A DNA stretch of 51,766 bases, taken from contig JAKLDB010000001.1 in NCBI GenBank assembly GCA_022703745.1, positions 1 to 51,766 on the forward strand. The letters run 5' to 3'. Of this stretch, positions 24,546 to 33,200 are shown piece after piece (the stretch's first letter is position 1; each line of letters opens with the position of its first letter). The stretch comes from Patescibacteria group bacterium. Its GTDB lineage: Bacteria > Patescibacteriota > Kazan-3B-28. The notes under the pieces were generated by a model. That model had not been told where the DNA came from. It ran no database searches and saw only the letters and a program-made list of their open reading frames with translations. Made by a program: the position numbers and the translations under genes.

Positions 24546-24785
24546 TTAGAAAAGATTTCTAGTTGAAACTACTATTACTACTGCAAGAAGGATGATAATG
24601 ATGCCGATAATAGCAGCGGTTAAAGTTTTTTTAGCGGCATCCTTCTGTCCCATGATGTATTGGATGCCTCCGATTATAATCATCAGTACAACAACGGAGT
24701 AGGCAACCTTAGAAACAGTGCTTTGAAGAAAAAAGATAAGGTCTTTAATGCTGTCGACTATTTGCCCAATAACACTTTGTCCCAT
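24546..24785 (-). CDS. Short VirB2-like two-helix membrane protein
   Basis: A 79-aa protein with an amphipathic start and two transmembrane helices (about residues 24-44 and 56-76) separated by a GQKDAAKKT basic loop. It resembles the mature part of a VirB2/TrbC pilin but has no cleavable signal peptide. Its start codon directly follows the stop of the solute-binding protein gene (TAAATG), so translation is coupled. Being so short, it could alternatively be a small channel or holin-like protein, but the matching two-helix layout of its 111-aa neighbour favours a pilin pair. Confidence 0.7.
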   Translation of the reverse strand: MGQSVIGQIVDSIKDLIFFLQSTVSKVAYSVVVLMIIIGGIQYIMGQKDAAKKTLTAAIIGIIIILLAVVIVVSTRNLF

Positions 24786-26135
24786 TTATAAAATGTTAAT
24801 GTCTCGAACTGCTGTATCTACTGCCACAGAAGACGAAAGTTTGTCGCGAACAACACTGTTTATCATGCGAACAAAGATGGATTCGATATCAGGAGTATTC
24901 TTTCGGTACCAAGTTTGAGAGTAAGGGATCTGGTTAGCTACGGCTGAATAGTAGCGGCGGCTGGCGGCAGTGTCACGCAGATCCTTGCGAGCAGATACGT
25001 ATCCAGCAGTACGGGTGAAAGTGCTTTGGTTGCTACGTTTTATCATGTAGTTGATAAAATCCCAGGCTTCGTTAGGATGTTGGCTATTTTTAGAAACTGT
25101 TTCTCCCCAGTAATTCGTAATGGTTACTGGGCTCTGGAGTTGACTTTGGGGTAGAACCGCTGTTTCGAATCGCAACTTAGGAGCGAATTTACGAATGTTC
25201 TTTATCTGGTAAGAATAGTTGACCATCATGGCGGCCTTTCCTTCCATGAACGCTTGGACATCCGAAGGGAAGAGACGGGTTCCAGCAGAATTTTTGGCAT
25301 CGGTATAGGTGTATACAGGAGAGGCAGGGTTGGCAAATTGAGCGTAATAGGCCAATGCTTCTTGTCCGCCCATTACCGGAGGATTGCTTCCTGGTACCGG
25401 CAGATTGAAAGTTGCAGTTTTGTGATCGGCAGATGTCATATCCACTCCGTATTGCATCATAAGGGCAGCCACAATATCTGCGGCTCTGGGAATGCCATCG
25501 GTTCCACCTAAGGGAATAGCTGAGCGGACTATATTACCTCTACTATCTTTTTCGGTTAGTTTGGGGATCAGTTCTACTAATTCTTGCAAAGTTTTTGGTG
25601 GAGTCTTTATTTTCTTTTCGCTGAAAATATCTGTGTTGTAGTAGAGGACAAGATTGTCGATGCCGTATGGGATACCATAAATTTTATCGTTATCTACAAA
25701 ATCTTGCTGGACGACTTCAGGGAAGATGTCTTTATAGTTTCTGAGGGTCATGGTGCCGACAGGCATGGGTGAGATCTGGTTGATTTGGTAGGGCAACCAA
25801 GTGTTGTGGATCATGAACATATCCGGACCAGCGCCATCGGCAATTGCTTTTATAACATCCCTTTGGTAGTTGTAGATATCATAACCAGGCTTTATCTCTA
25901 TTTTTTTTACTTCTATGGAAATATTAGGATGTTCGCTTTGGTAGCTTTTAATGTATTCATCAAAAATACTGCTGTCATCCCACAGCCGCCAGTATTCTAG
26001 GGTAATAGGTTCTTTGGTTATTGGAGTAGGGGTAGGATCGTTGGGGTTAGGAGTGAGTGGTGAACTGCAACGAGCGGCGCTTAACAGTAAGCCCCCCAGT
26101 AGTAGTACGGTAATGGAACGGAATAGTTTTTTCAT
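24786..26135 (-). CDS. Extracellular solute-binding protein (family 1, sugar type)
   Basis: A 449-aa protein with an N-terminal hydrophobic segment ending at a cysteine (LLSAARC), probably a lipoprotein, although Arg directly before the Cys departs from the usual lipobox. The mature part has the family 1 ABC solute-binding layout: LEYWRLWDDSSIFDEYIKSY opening, DMFMIHNTW, YGIPYGIDNLVLYYN, an EGKAAMMVNYSYQ segment and NEAWDFINYM near the end. Such proteins usually hand sugars to an ABC permease, but no permease or ATPase gene is nearby. Instead it overlaps galU by four bases (ATGA) and is directly followed by the short pilin-like gene. A surface receptor role for the pilus system is an inference. 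Confidence 0.88.
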   Translation of the reverse strand: MKKLFRSITVLLLGGLLLSAARCSSPLTPNPNDPTPTPITKEPITLEYWRLWDDSSIFDEYIKSYQSEHPNISIEVKKIEIKPGYDIYNYQRDVIKAIADGAGPDMFMIHNTWLPYQINQISPMPVGTMTLRNYKDIFPEVVQQDFVDNDKIYGIPYGIDNLVLYYNTDIFSEKKIKTPPKTLQELVELIPKLTEKDSRGNIVRSAIPLGGTDGIPRAADIVAALMMQYGVDMTSADHKTATFNLPVPGSNPPVMGGQEALAYYAQFANPASPVYTYTDAKNSAGTRLFPSDVQAFMEGKAAMMVNYSYQIKNIRKFAPKLRFETAVLPQSQLQSPVTITNYWGETVSKNSQHPNEAWDFINYMIKRSNQSTFTRTAGYVSARKDLRDTAASRRYYSAVANQIPYSQTWYRKNTPDIESIFVRMINSVVRDKLSSSVAVDTAVRDINIL

Positions 26136-27007
26136 TTGCTACGTACCTTGTTAAGGATAATTTGCTTTAGTTCTGGTTGATCTAGGGCGTAGTCCAGTAG
26201 CGTATCTAGATAGGTAAGGGGATCTCCGGTGGTAAGCCATTTGCCATTTGTTACCTTGCAGGTGGCAACTCTGCCTTTAGTTGCCAGTATTTTGATACCA
26301 TCGACAATCCAGTATTCTCCTCCCTTGCCCTTCTTTATTTTAGATAGAGCATCGAAGATTTCCGAAGTGAAAAGATAGCGTCCGAATGATGCAAGGCGAG
26401 AAGGTGCTTTATCAGGAGATGGTTTTTCAATAATGTCTTCAAGGAAGGCAGTGTTGCCTGATAGCTTTACTATGCCATATTTTGAGATTTCTTTCTTGTC
26501 GACCTCCTGTACCCCGATTACACTACAGCCATATTTTTTGTAAGCATCAATAAGTTGTTTGGCGAAAGGAACCTTGGATTTAACCAAATCGTCACCGAAG
26601 GCGTAAATGAAAGGCTCGTTGCCAATAAGATCTTTGGCAGTAATAGCAGGTAGGGCATTACCATATCCCTCAATCTGTCGCATATAGCTAAAGCTAGCCA
26701 GTCGGCTTATTTTTTTCATTTTTGCTACAAGATCTTTTTTACCTTGGGCAAGAAGCATATTTTCTAATTCAAACGAGGGATCGAAGTGATCTTCAACAGA
26801 TTTTTTTTGCCAATTGGTTACCAGGATGATTTCTTCTATTCCCGCACCAGACAATTCTTCTGCGATGTATTGGACGATCGGTTTGTCTATGATTGGGAGC
26901 ATCTCTTTCGGAGAGGCTTTGGTCATTGGAAGAAAGCGGGTTCCAAAACCAGCGATGGCAATAACTGCTTTACGAACTTTCGGAAGTTTGTTCATTTTCT
27001 TATTCAT
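26132..27007 (-). CDS. galU: UTP-glucose-1-phosphate uridylyltransferase
   Basis: A 291-aa nucleotidyltransferase making UDP-glucose for glycan synthesis. Its signature is GFGTRFLPMTKASPKEMLPI, with a DKPIVQYIAEE segment, the YAFGDDLV nucleotide site, a GIVKLSG/IIEKPSPDKAPS block and the KGGEYWIVDGI segment characteristic of GalU. The length is typical. It overlaps hsp20 by four bases upstream and the solute-binding protein by four bases downstream, so it is in the middle of a tightly coupled operon. Other sugar nucleotidyltransferases (RmlA, GlmU) are excluded by the ASPKEMLPI motif. Confidence 0.94.
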   Translation of the reverse strand: MNKKMNKLPKVRKAVIAIAGFGTRFLPMTKASPKEMLPIIDKPIVQYIAEELSGAGIEEIILVTNWQKKSVEDHFDPSFELENMLLAQGKKDLVAKMKKISRLASFSYMRQIEGYGNALPAITAKDLIGNEPFIYAFGDDLVKSKVPFAKQLIDAYKKYGCSVIGVQEVDKKEISKYGIVKLSGNTAFLEDIIEKPSPDKAPSRLASFGRYLFTSEIFDALSKIKKGKGGEYWIVDGIKILATKGRVATCKVTNGKWLTTGDPLTYLDTLLDYALDQPELKQIILNKVRSK

Positions 27008-27405
27008 GGTTTTTTGATACGGATAATTTTGGAGTGTTGAGGGTTTAGGATCGGCATGATGACGGTAAGAATGCCATTGTGGAGAGACGCTCTGGTATTG
27101 TCTGGGTTTACTGGCATAGGCAGATCAATGGAGCGGGATAATTCTCCCCAGTGACATTCTTCACTATATACCCGATCTGGTTCGTCTAAGAGGGTGGGGG
27201 AAACTGCTGCTTTATGAATAGTAAGTTGGTTTTGCCCCAGAGATACGCTTACTCGGCTAATATCTACTCCGACTATGGGTGTCCGGGCGATTAGCTTGTC
27301 TTTAACCCGAAGAAGATCTACCGGTAGTTCTAGCTCACCCGTTTCGGGTAAGGAGGTGTCTGTTTCCTTGGGATCTGATTTTGTGAAGAAGGTATCTCGT
27401 AACAT
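27004..27405 (-). CDS. Hsp20/alpha-crystallin-like protein
   Basis: A 133-aa protein with an alpha-crystallin core: TPIVGVDISRVSVSLGQNQLTI at the start of the domain, ECHWGELSRSIDLPMPVN in the middle and the ASLHNGILTVIMP hallmark near the end. The N-terminal arm of about 40 residues is acidic. Small heat-shock proteins hold unfolded proteins. It is the first gene of the operon with galU, the solute-binding protein and the pilin-like gene, all overlapping or touching. A TACTAT -10-like box (27412-27417 on the minus strand) lies six bases before the ATG, hinting at a leaderless message. Confidence 0.85.
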   Translation of the reverse strand: MLRDTFFTKSDPKETDTSLPETGELELPVDLLRVKDKLIARTPIVGVDISRVSVSLGQNQLTIHKAAVSPTLLDEPDRVYSEECHWGELSRSIDLPMPVNPDNTRASLHNGILTVIMPILNPQHSKIIRIKKP

Positions 27406-27491
27406 ATCTCTAATAGTATCGGATATCAGGGTGAGCCCAGCAAGAGGAGGAGAAAGAATGGAGATTGGGGTATAATAAAAAACGCTGATTT

Positions 27492-29789
27492 ATGAAAAAA
27501 CTGATTACCATTCTGGGGGTTTTTGTATTAATCGCGGGAGGGCCATTATCTCTCTCTCGTTTTGCATTGGCACAGGGGGCGGAACTTAGAGCACAACTGG
27601 TTTCGACTAATTCTCCGGTTACCGCAAAGGTTGGTACGGAGGTTCAGTTTACGGTAGAGGTGAAGAATACTGGGACTGCGACTTGGAGCAATAGCGGCAA
27701 CAATCCCCTGAACCTGGGGACAATTAGGCCAATAGATCACAAGAGTAGATTTTGGACACAAGGCTGGATTGGGGATAATCGACCGGCGACCATGCAAGAA
27801 ACAGCAATTGCGCCTGGTGAAACAGCTCATTTTGTTTTCTCTGCAGTAGCAACAGGGAAAGGCAAGGTGACGGATAACTTTGGATTGGTTATGGAAAGGG
27901 TGGCTTGGTTGAATCTTGTAATTCCTTTGACTATCAATGTACAACCAGCTGTTTTCAAGGGAGAGTTGGTGAGTCAGTCTACTTCGACAATAGAACTGAA
28001 AGCACAGGAAAGCGCAACTGTTACCGTTAATGTGAAGAATACGGGAGATATTGTTTGGGCTAATGGTGGGGCGGGAGCGATAAAGATAGGGACTAGTGCT
28101 CCGTATGATCGGACAAGTAACTTTTATCACTCAAGCTGGCTAAGTAAGAATCGGGTTGTATCGGCAGGTACGGCAATTCAGCCAGGGAGTAGTGGCGATT
28201 TTGTTTTTACAGTACAAGCCCCAAAGAAGACGGGAACATTCAGGGAAGAATTTAGTTTGGTGGCGGAAGGTACCGCATGGATACCGCTAAAGTTTTCACT
28301 AACCATGAAAGTGGTACCGGCTATTTGGTCTGCTGAACTGGTGAATCAATCTGCGGGAGATGTTTCTGTGGCACCGGGGGATACGGCTACGTTGTGGGTG
28401 GAAATTAAGAATACTGGTAATACGGTTTGGAAGAGCGATGGTCTCAATGCGGTGAAACTTGGAACAGCGCGAAGTTTGGATAGATCAAGTGTTTTCCAAG
28501 ATAGTTCGTGGTTGAGTAAGAACAGAGTAGTTACGGCAAGCTCAATAGAGGTTGCGCCAGGTGCAGTTGGACGTTTTGAATTTACAATTAAAGCTCCGAA
28601 CAAAATAGGGAAATATACAGAATACTTTCGTCCAGTTGCAGAAGGTATTACTTGGTTGAATGATAGTGGTCTGCATTGGAATTTTGCGGTTGAAGAAGAA
28701 CTAACAATTAAGGATCCAATTAGGGTTGGGATTACTTCAACAACCGACTCAATTACAGTGCAGGGAGATAGTTTTGTGATTCGGAGAGGAAGTGACAAAG
28801 GACTAGTCAAAAAAGTTTCTGGTAGCAGTATTACGGCAACTGCTTTCAATGGCGGATATAGTCTAAACACAGGCGAATCGGTGAATGATTGGCTACGTTT
28901 TATTCCTTTGAATAAGACGTTGTTGACAGTGAAGACGAGTGGCATTGGGAATAGTTACAATACATTCCGTGGAGTGATTGATGTGCGCAGATCAAGTTTG
29001 TCTGGAAATGTTTGGGTGGTGAACGTATTGGAATTTGAAGATTATATGAAGGGAATTGCAGAGGTTCCAGAAGGATGGCCGGTGGAAGCCCAGAAAGCTC
29101 AGATGGTAGCGGCTCGTACTTATGCCACCACCAAACTAACAGCACCTGTAGCTGATATTTTTGATATCTATGATGACACAAGAGACCAGGTATATTACGG
29201 TTACGACTACGAAGAATCTCGTCCCGGCTTGTGTGCAGCAGCGGAGGCTACCCGAGGGGTGATTATCAGATATAATGGTACTCCAATTTCCGCCTACTAT
29301 TTCTCAGATAGTGGAGGATATACCGAAAATGTAGAAAACGTTTGGACAAAAACAATTCCATATTTGCGAGCAGTTCCAGATCCATATGCCAAGCCGATCG
29401 AATGGACAGCAACTCTTACCCAGGACTATTTACAAACTCGGTTCAATGAAACGTTGAATATGGCTCCAGGTACGGATGTAATTACGGGAGTAGCGGTGAC
29501 AGAACGTTTTCCTTCATCCCGAGTGAAGACCGTGACTTTTACTTTGCAGAGTGGACGTACGGTTCCGGTATCTTCCAAAACATTCGACTACCTAACTAAT
29601 GGTAATGAAATTAAAAGTATGAAGTTTGATGTTGTCCCTTCGGGAACAGACTTTGTCTTTTCCGGGCAAGGATGGGGACATGGTGTTGGCATGGCTCAGT
29701 GGGGAGCAAAGAATATGGCTTTGCAAGGGAAGAGTTATCAGGAGATTTTGACTTACTATTACACTGGTGTTACTGTCAGTTCCAGATAA
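27492..29789 (+). CDS. Secreted SpoIID/LytB-domain protein with three Ig-like repeats
   Basis: A 765-aa exported protein (signal peptide ending FALAQ, about residue 28). Three repeats of about 120 residues follow (about 31-148, 150-272, 275-398), each with V..KNTG...W near the start and a later W..N or WLSKNR segment, reminiscent of NBR1 FW-type Ig-like domains. The C-terminal third is a SpoIID/LytB domain: LEFEDYMKGIAEVPEGWP near residue 515, QMVAARTYA, FSDSGGYTENV and GWGHGVGMAQWGAKNMA. SpoIID cleaves denuded glycan strands in sporulation; LytB stimulates an amidase. Here it is probably a wall-remodelling enzyme. A TATAAT (27471-27476) lies 15 bases before the ATG. Confidence 0.88.
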   Translation: MKKLITILGVFVLIAGGPLSLSRFALAQGAELRAQLVSTNSPVTAKVGTEVQFTVEVKNTGTATWSNSGNNPLNLGTIRPIDHKSRFWTQGWIGDNRPATMQETAIAPGETAHFVFSAVATGKGKVTDNFGLVMERVAWLNLVIPLTINVQPAVFKGELVSQSTSTIELKAQESATVTVNVKNTGDIVWANGGAGAIKIGTSAPYDRTSNFYHSSWLSKNRVVSAGTAIQPGSSGDFVFTVQAPKKTGTFREEFSLVAEGTAWIPLKFSLTMKVVPAIWSAELVNQSAGDVSVAPGDTATLWVEIKNTGNTVWKSDGLNAVKLGTARSLDRSSVFQDSSWLSKNRVVTASSIEVAPGAVGRFEFTIKAPNKIGKYTEYFRPVAEGITWLNDSGLHWNFAVEEELTIKDPIRVGITSTTDSITVQGDSFVIRRGSDKGLVKKVSGSSITATAFNGGYSLNTGESVNDWLRFIPLNKTLLTVKTSGIGNSYNTFRGVIDVRRSSLSGNVWVVNVLEFEDYMKGIAEVPEGWPVEAQKAQMVAARTYATTKLTAPVADIFDIYDDTRDQVYYGYDYEESRPGLCAAAEATRGVIIRYNGTPISAYYFSDSGGYTENVENVWTKTIPYLRAVPDPYAKPIEWTATLTQDYLQTRFNETLNMAPGTDVITGVAVTERFPSSRVKTVTFTLQSGRTVPVSSKTFDYLTNGNEIKSMKFDVVPSGTDFVFSGQGWGHGVGMAQWGAKNMALQGKSYQEILTYYYTGVTVSSR

Positions 29790-30462
29790 ATTAGTTAGAT
29801 TTGTTCGAGATGCAATTGCACCAGCTTTTTGCGTAGGGTGTGGTGTAGTAGGTGGTTGGTTGTGTACGGACTGTGCCCAGAAAATCTCTGTGATGCGAGA
29901 ACAGGTGTGTTGTAGATGTGGTAGGGCTTCTATAAACGGAAGAACATGTGAGAAGTGCAAAAGATATCTGGATCTAGATGGTGTGATTGTGGCGGCAGGT
30001 TACGAAGGTGGGCCAATGCGAGAATTGGTTCACAAGTTTAAATACAATGGGTTAACCGATTTGGCTACAATTCTTTTCTGGGTTTTGTTCCAAGCAGTTA
30101 TGACTCAGGAATGGCAAGGATGGGTGGTTGTTCCCATGCCTTTGCATTCAAGTAAGTTTCATGAGAGGGGTTTTAACCAAACAGATCTTCTTGCAAGAAA
30201 ACTTGCTGGATATTTGGGAGCGGAATACAGGCCGAATTGGCTAAGACGGGTACGTGCGACTGTGACCCAGACGAGGCTTAGCCAACTCGAGCGACAGGCT
30301 AATGTGTACAAAGCATTTTCATCTTCTGTGGATTTACGGGGAGAGAAGATTTTGTTGGTAGATGATGTCATGACCACAGGAGCAACTCTTGGGGCGGCAG
30401 CACAAGCTCTCAAAGACGCTGGGGCTAAGGTGGTCTGGGGAGTCGTAGTGGCGAGGGGTTAG
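29767..30462 (+). CDS. comF: ComF-family phosphoribosyltransferase-like protein
   Basis: A 231-aa protein of the ComF family, linked to DNA uptake in competent bacteria. N-terminal zinc-type cysteine pairs (CVGCG, CTDCA, CCRCG, CEKCK) are followed by a phosphoribosyltransferase domain with VVPMPLHSSKFHERGFNQ and the PRPP loop ILLVDDVMTTGAT. The start is probably GTG at 29767, overlapping the SpoIID gene by 23 bases in another frame, so translation is coupled. No comE genes are in view, but a PilB-type ATPase and VirB4 system are, so a part in DNA import is possible though not shown. Confidence 0.9.
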   Translation: MLLSVPDKLVRFVRDAIAPAFCVGCGVVGGWLCTDCAQKISVMREQVCCRCGRASINGRTCEKCKRYLDLDGVIVAAGYEGGPMRELVHKFKYNGLTDLATILFWVLFQAVMTQEWQGWVVVPMPLHSSKFHERGFNQTDLLARKLAGYLGAEYRPNWLRRVRATVTQTRLSQLERQANVYKAFSSSVDLRGEKILLVDDVMTTGATLGAAAQALKDAGAKVVWGVVVARG

Positions 30463-30478
30463 AGTATAATGCGGGAGT

Positions 30479-31249
30479 ATGATTATTCGAGCAAAGGCAC
30501 CAATGAGGGTCTGTTTCGGGGGAGGACTACTAGATATATTCCCAATAAATGCAATTATCGGGGGGTATACCGTAAATGCTGCAATAGACAAATTCGTTAC
30601 TGTTGAAATTGAAGATGGCGAAGTTTTAAAGATTAATGCTAAAAACGAAGAACTTCCGAGACTTTTAGCCAACATTTATAATCTGAAAAATAAAACCATC
30701 ACAATTAGTGAAGATGTTTTTGGGTTTAGAGGATTTGCTCAAAGCGCTGCTTTGGGAGTGGCGTTGGGATTTGCAGCGACGGGAGATAGGGAAGTGGCGG
30801 CAATGATTTCTTACGAAGCGGAGAATAAGATTTTGGGAGTGCTTGGAGGATATCAGGATCAAATAGCGGCAAGCAGAGGAGGTTTCAATATTATTACTAA
30901 CCGAGCCGGTGTATATAGTGTGGAAACTTTGACTGATTTCAACCAAGATTTTCTGGATAAAATTAAAAAAGCAATTCCGTTCTATTCCAAAGCATATGCT
31001 CACAGCGGATTGAAAAACGAGGAAGTGGTGAATAAGGTCTTGGCGGGAGACGAAGAAGCAATCAATACCTTGAAAGAGCTTCGTAATTGTACCGAACATA
31101 TAGTACAGGCATTGAGGGAACAGAGTGCGGACGAGTTTATCAAATGGTGCTTAGAAGAAAGGCGTCATCACGATAAACTGCGCCAACGAGAAGGTGAGCA
31201 GTTGGTAGAATATAACTTCGAGTTTGAGGGAGTAAGAAAAATAGACTAA
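30479..31249 (+). CDS. GHMP-family sugar kinase, C-terminally short
   Basis: A 256-aa kinase of the GHMP family, nearest in look to D-glycero-D-manno-heptose 7-phosphate kinase and related sugar kinases. Motif 1 is APMRVCFGGGLLD, motif 2 is degenerate (GFAQSAALGVALG), and the catalytic-region GGYQDQIAASRGGFN is clear. The usual C-terminal motif 3 (GAGGGGF-like) is absent and the protein is about 70 residues shorter than relatives, so substrate or activity may differ. A TATAAT (30465-30470) lies eight bases before the ATG with no ribosome site, suggesting a leaderless message. The stop overlaps the converging trpS stop by three bases. Confidence 0.78.
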   Translation: MIIRAKAPMRVCFGGGLLDIFPINAIIGGYTVNAAIDKFVTVEIEDGEVLKINAKNEELPRLLANIYNLKNKTITISEDVFGFRGFAQSAALGVALGFAATGDREVAAMISYEAENKILGVLGGYQDQIAASRGGFNIITNRAGVYSVETLTDFNQDFLDKIKKAIPFYSKAYAHSGLKNEEVVNKVLAGDEEAINTLKELRNCTEHIVQALREQSADEFIKWCLEERRHHDKLRQREGEQLVEYNFEFEGVRKID

Positions 31250-32235
31250 CTAACGAATCCGATTTTCTTTTTGGCTTCGGTAAGGGTGGAATTAGCGATA
31301 CGGGAAGCTTTGGTAGCTCCCGTTTTTAGAATCCGATCAAGAAGTCTGCGGTTTTTCATGTAGTAGTCGATTTTTTTCTGGATGGGGGCGAGAGAGGTAA
31401 CAACTAATTCAGCTAGCTCTTTTTTGAAATCGCCATATCCCTTACCTGCAAAATGTTTTTCGATTTGGGATTCAGTTTTACCTGAAAGCATTTGGTAGAT
31501 GGTGAGGAGGTTGAAGAGCCCTTCTCGCTTGGGATCGAATTTGATCGTACTGCCAGAATCGGTGACGGCTCGCATAATTTTTTTGCGGATTATCTCGGGA
31601 CTATCAGTTAGGGCAATGTAACTTCCAGCAGAGTCGCTCTTGCTCATTTTTCTGCTTGGATTATCCAGCGACATAATGCGGGCACCAGTTTTACCAATTA
31701 CGGGATTAGGAATAATAAAAGTTTTTCCGAACCGGTTGTTGAATCGTTCCGCTAAGTTGCGAGCTAATTCAACATGCTGTTTTTGATCTTCGCCAACAGG
31801 AACGATTCCTGCTTGGTATAAAAGAATGTCTGAAGCCATTAGTACGGGGTAATCGAATAACCCAACAGAAGTATTTTCAGCATTACCTTTTTGAGACTTA
31901 TCTTTAAACTGAGTCATACGAGAAAGTTCGCCCATATGAGCAATGGTGTTGAGAAGCCAAGCTAATTCAGCGTGAGCGGGAACTTGCGATTGAACAAAGA
32001 TGATAGATTTTTTGGGGTCTATTCCAGAAGCTAGATAGATTGCGGTAGTGAGGTAAGTGCTTTCGGTCAGTTCTTTGGGGTCTTGGGGAATAGTAATAGC
32101 GTGGAGATCAACTACGCAAAAGATGCTTTCATATTTATTCTGGATTCTCACCCAAGGGAGAATAGCTCCGAGGTAGTTGCCGAGGTGAATAACACCGCTG
32201 GGTTGAATGCCTGAAAAGGCTCTTTGTTTGGTCAT
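31246..32235 (-). CDS. trpS: Tryptophanyl-tRNA synthetase
   Basis: Class I synthetase for tRNA-Trp, 329 aa. The N-terminal FSGIQPSGVIHLGNYLGA block contains the HIGH-type element, VPVGEDQKQHVELARNLAERF is the Trp/Tyr-adenylate region and the KMSKS loop is RKMSKSD. The QAGIVPVGEDQ sequence is diagnostic of TrpRS over TyrRS. The start at 32235 (MTKQRAFSG) is chosen because the longer frame from 32373 adds 46 residues with no family match and would overlap the divergent gene at 32277. The two genes share a 41-base divergent spacer. The 3' end meets the GHMP kinase end-on. Confidence 0.95.
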   Translation of the reverse strand: MTKQRAFSGIQPSGVIHLGNYLGAILPWVRIQNKYESIFCVVDLHAITIPQDPKELTESTYLTTAIYLASGIDPKKSIIFVQSQVPAHAELAWLLNTIAHMGELSRMTQFKDKSQKGNAENTSVGLFDYPVLMASDILLYQAGIVPVGEDQKQHVELARNLAERFNNRFGKTFIIPNPVIGKTGARIMSLDNPSRKMSKSDSAGSYIALTDSPEIIRKKIMRAVTDSGSTIKFDPKREGLFNLLTIYQMLSGKTESQIEKHFAGKGYGDFKKELAELVVTSLAPIQKKIDYYMKNRRLLDRILKTGATKASRIANSTLTEAKKKIGFVS

Positions 32236-32276
32236 AGATTTGTTAGAGTTAGTATCTTCAAGATAACATAAAGGTA

Positions 32277-33200
32277 ATGGGCAAAAAACTGATGGGGGGT
32301 CAGATAAGGAAGCGATTGATACCCTTGGTGTTCTTCGGAGCTGATTACTCCAGCCGAGGACGGACTTTGACATTGCCTCAGCTTCGGCGTTATGGATGGC
32401 AAGAAGATTGGTCTTTTGAAGAGATAAAGGAGGCGATAAGGGAGCTGGATTTGCCTAGTATAGAGGGAACCTATTACTGGGGTGATCCGCGGAATAGACA
32501 AAGTGGCAACTTAGAGCTAGCAAAGAAGTTTTGGAACTTGGCACGGAGAAGGGTAGGTCTCTTTAGGTGGATTCCTTTTGTGAAATTAGTGGGAGTGATG
32601 AACAGTCTGGCTCACGATAATGTGGGGAAGGCCTCAGATATTGATTTCTTTGTGGTTGCCCGCCGGGGACGACTTTGGACGGTCCGAGCAATTACCTTGT
32701 GGTGGTTGAAGTTTCTGGGTTGGCGGGCTGGTCGAAAGAAGTATTTAAAAATCTCTCCCGATCTTTTCTTGAGTGAAGATGGAATGGATTTATCCCAGGC
32801 TGGTATTCCAAACGACTACTTGTTGGCATATTGGGCATGTGATTTTATCCCGATTTACCAAGCAGATTTCTTTAGAAAGTTCTGGCAGGCTAATTCGTGG
32901 TTAAAGAATGTGGTGCCTGTGGCATATAGGTCGCCACAGTACAGGCCAGAAATGGAAGTGAGGGGTGGGGCCTTTCGGATAACGATACTGTTGGAAAAAA
33001 TTCTGGGTGGGAGTTGGGGGGATAAGATTGAAGCGAGCCTAAAGAAAAAACAATTAGGTATTATTGATAAAAATGTGAAAAAATTTGGACAGAACCCATT
33101 GGTGTTAGTAAATGATCAGATAGTAAAGATTCATTTTGGCGATGACAAGAGATATCATCTTAGAGCAGTGGTGGAAGAATTCCTGGCCGAGGAAGATTGA
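32277..33200 (+). CDS. Nucleotidyltransferase-like protein, unknown substrate
   Basis: A 307-aa cytoplasmic protein. A central GVMNSLAHDNVGKASDIDFFVVA segment (about residues 108-130) is the G(S/N)S...DxD pattern of minimal DNA polymerase beta-type nucleotidyltransferases, with Asp-x-Asp metal ligands. The N-terminus looks like a winged-helix region (LTLPQLRRYGWQEDWSFEE), and the C-terminus is helical with a KLIDKN/KKFGQNP tail. Such proteins modify tRNA, antibiotics or other targets; nothing here fixes the substrate. It lies just before the O-antigen-ligase-like gene and overlaps it, which could link it to surface polymer formation. Confidence 0.72.
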   Translation: MGKKLMGGQIRKRLIPLVFFGADYSSRGRTLTLPQLRRYGWQEDWSFEEIKEAIRELDLPSIEGTYYWGDPRNRQSGNLELAKKFWNLARRRVGLFRWIPFVKLVGVMNSLAHDNVGKASDIDFFVVARRGRLWTVRAITLWWLKFLGWRAGRKKYLKISPDLFLSEDGMDLSQAGIPNDYLLAYWACDFIPIYQADFFRKFWQANSWLKNVVPVAYRSPQYRPEMEVRGGAFRITILLEKILGGSWGDKIEASLKKKQLGIIDKNVKKFGQNPLVLVNDQIVKIHFGDDKRYHLRAVVEEFLAEED

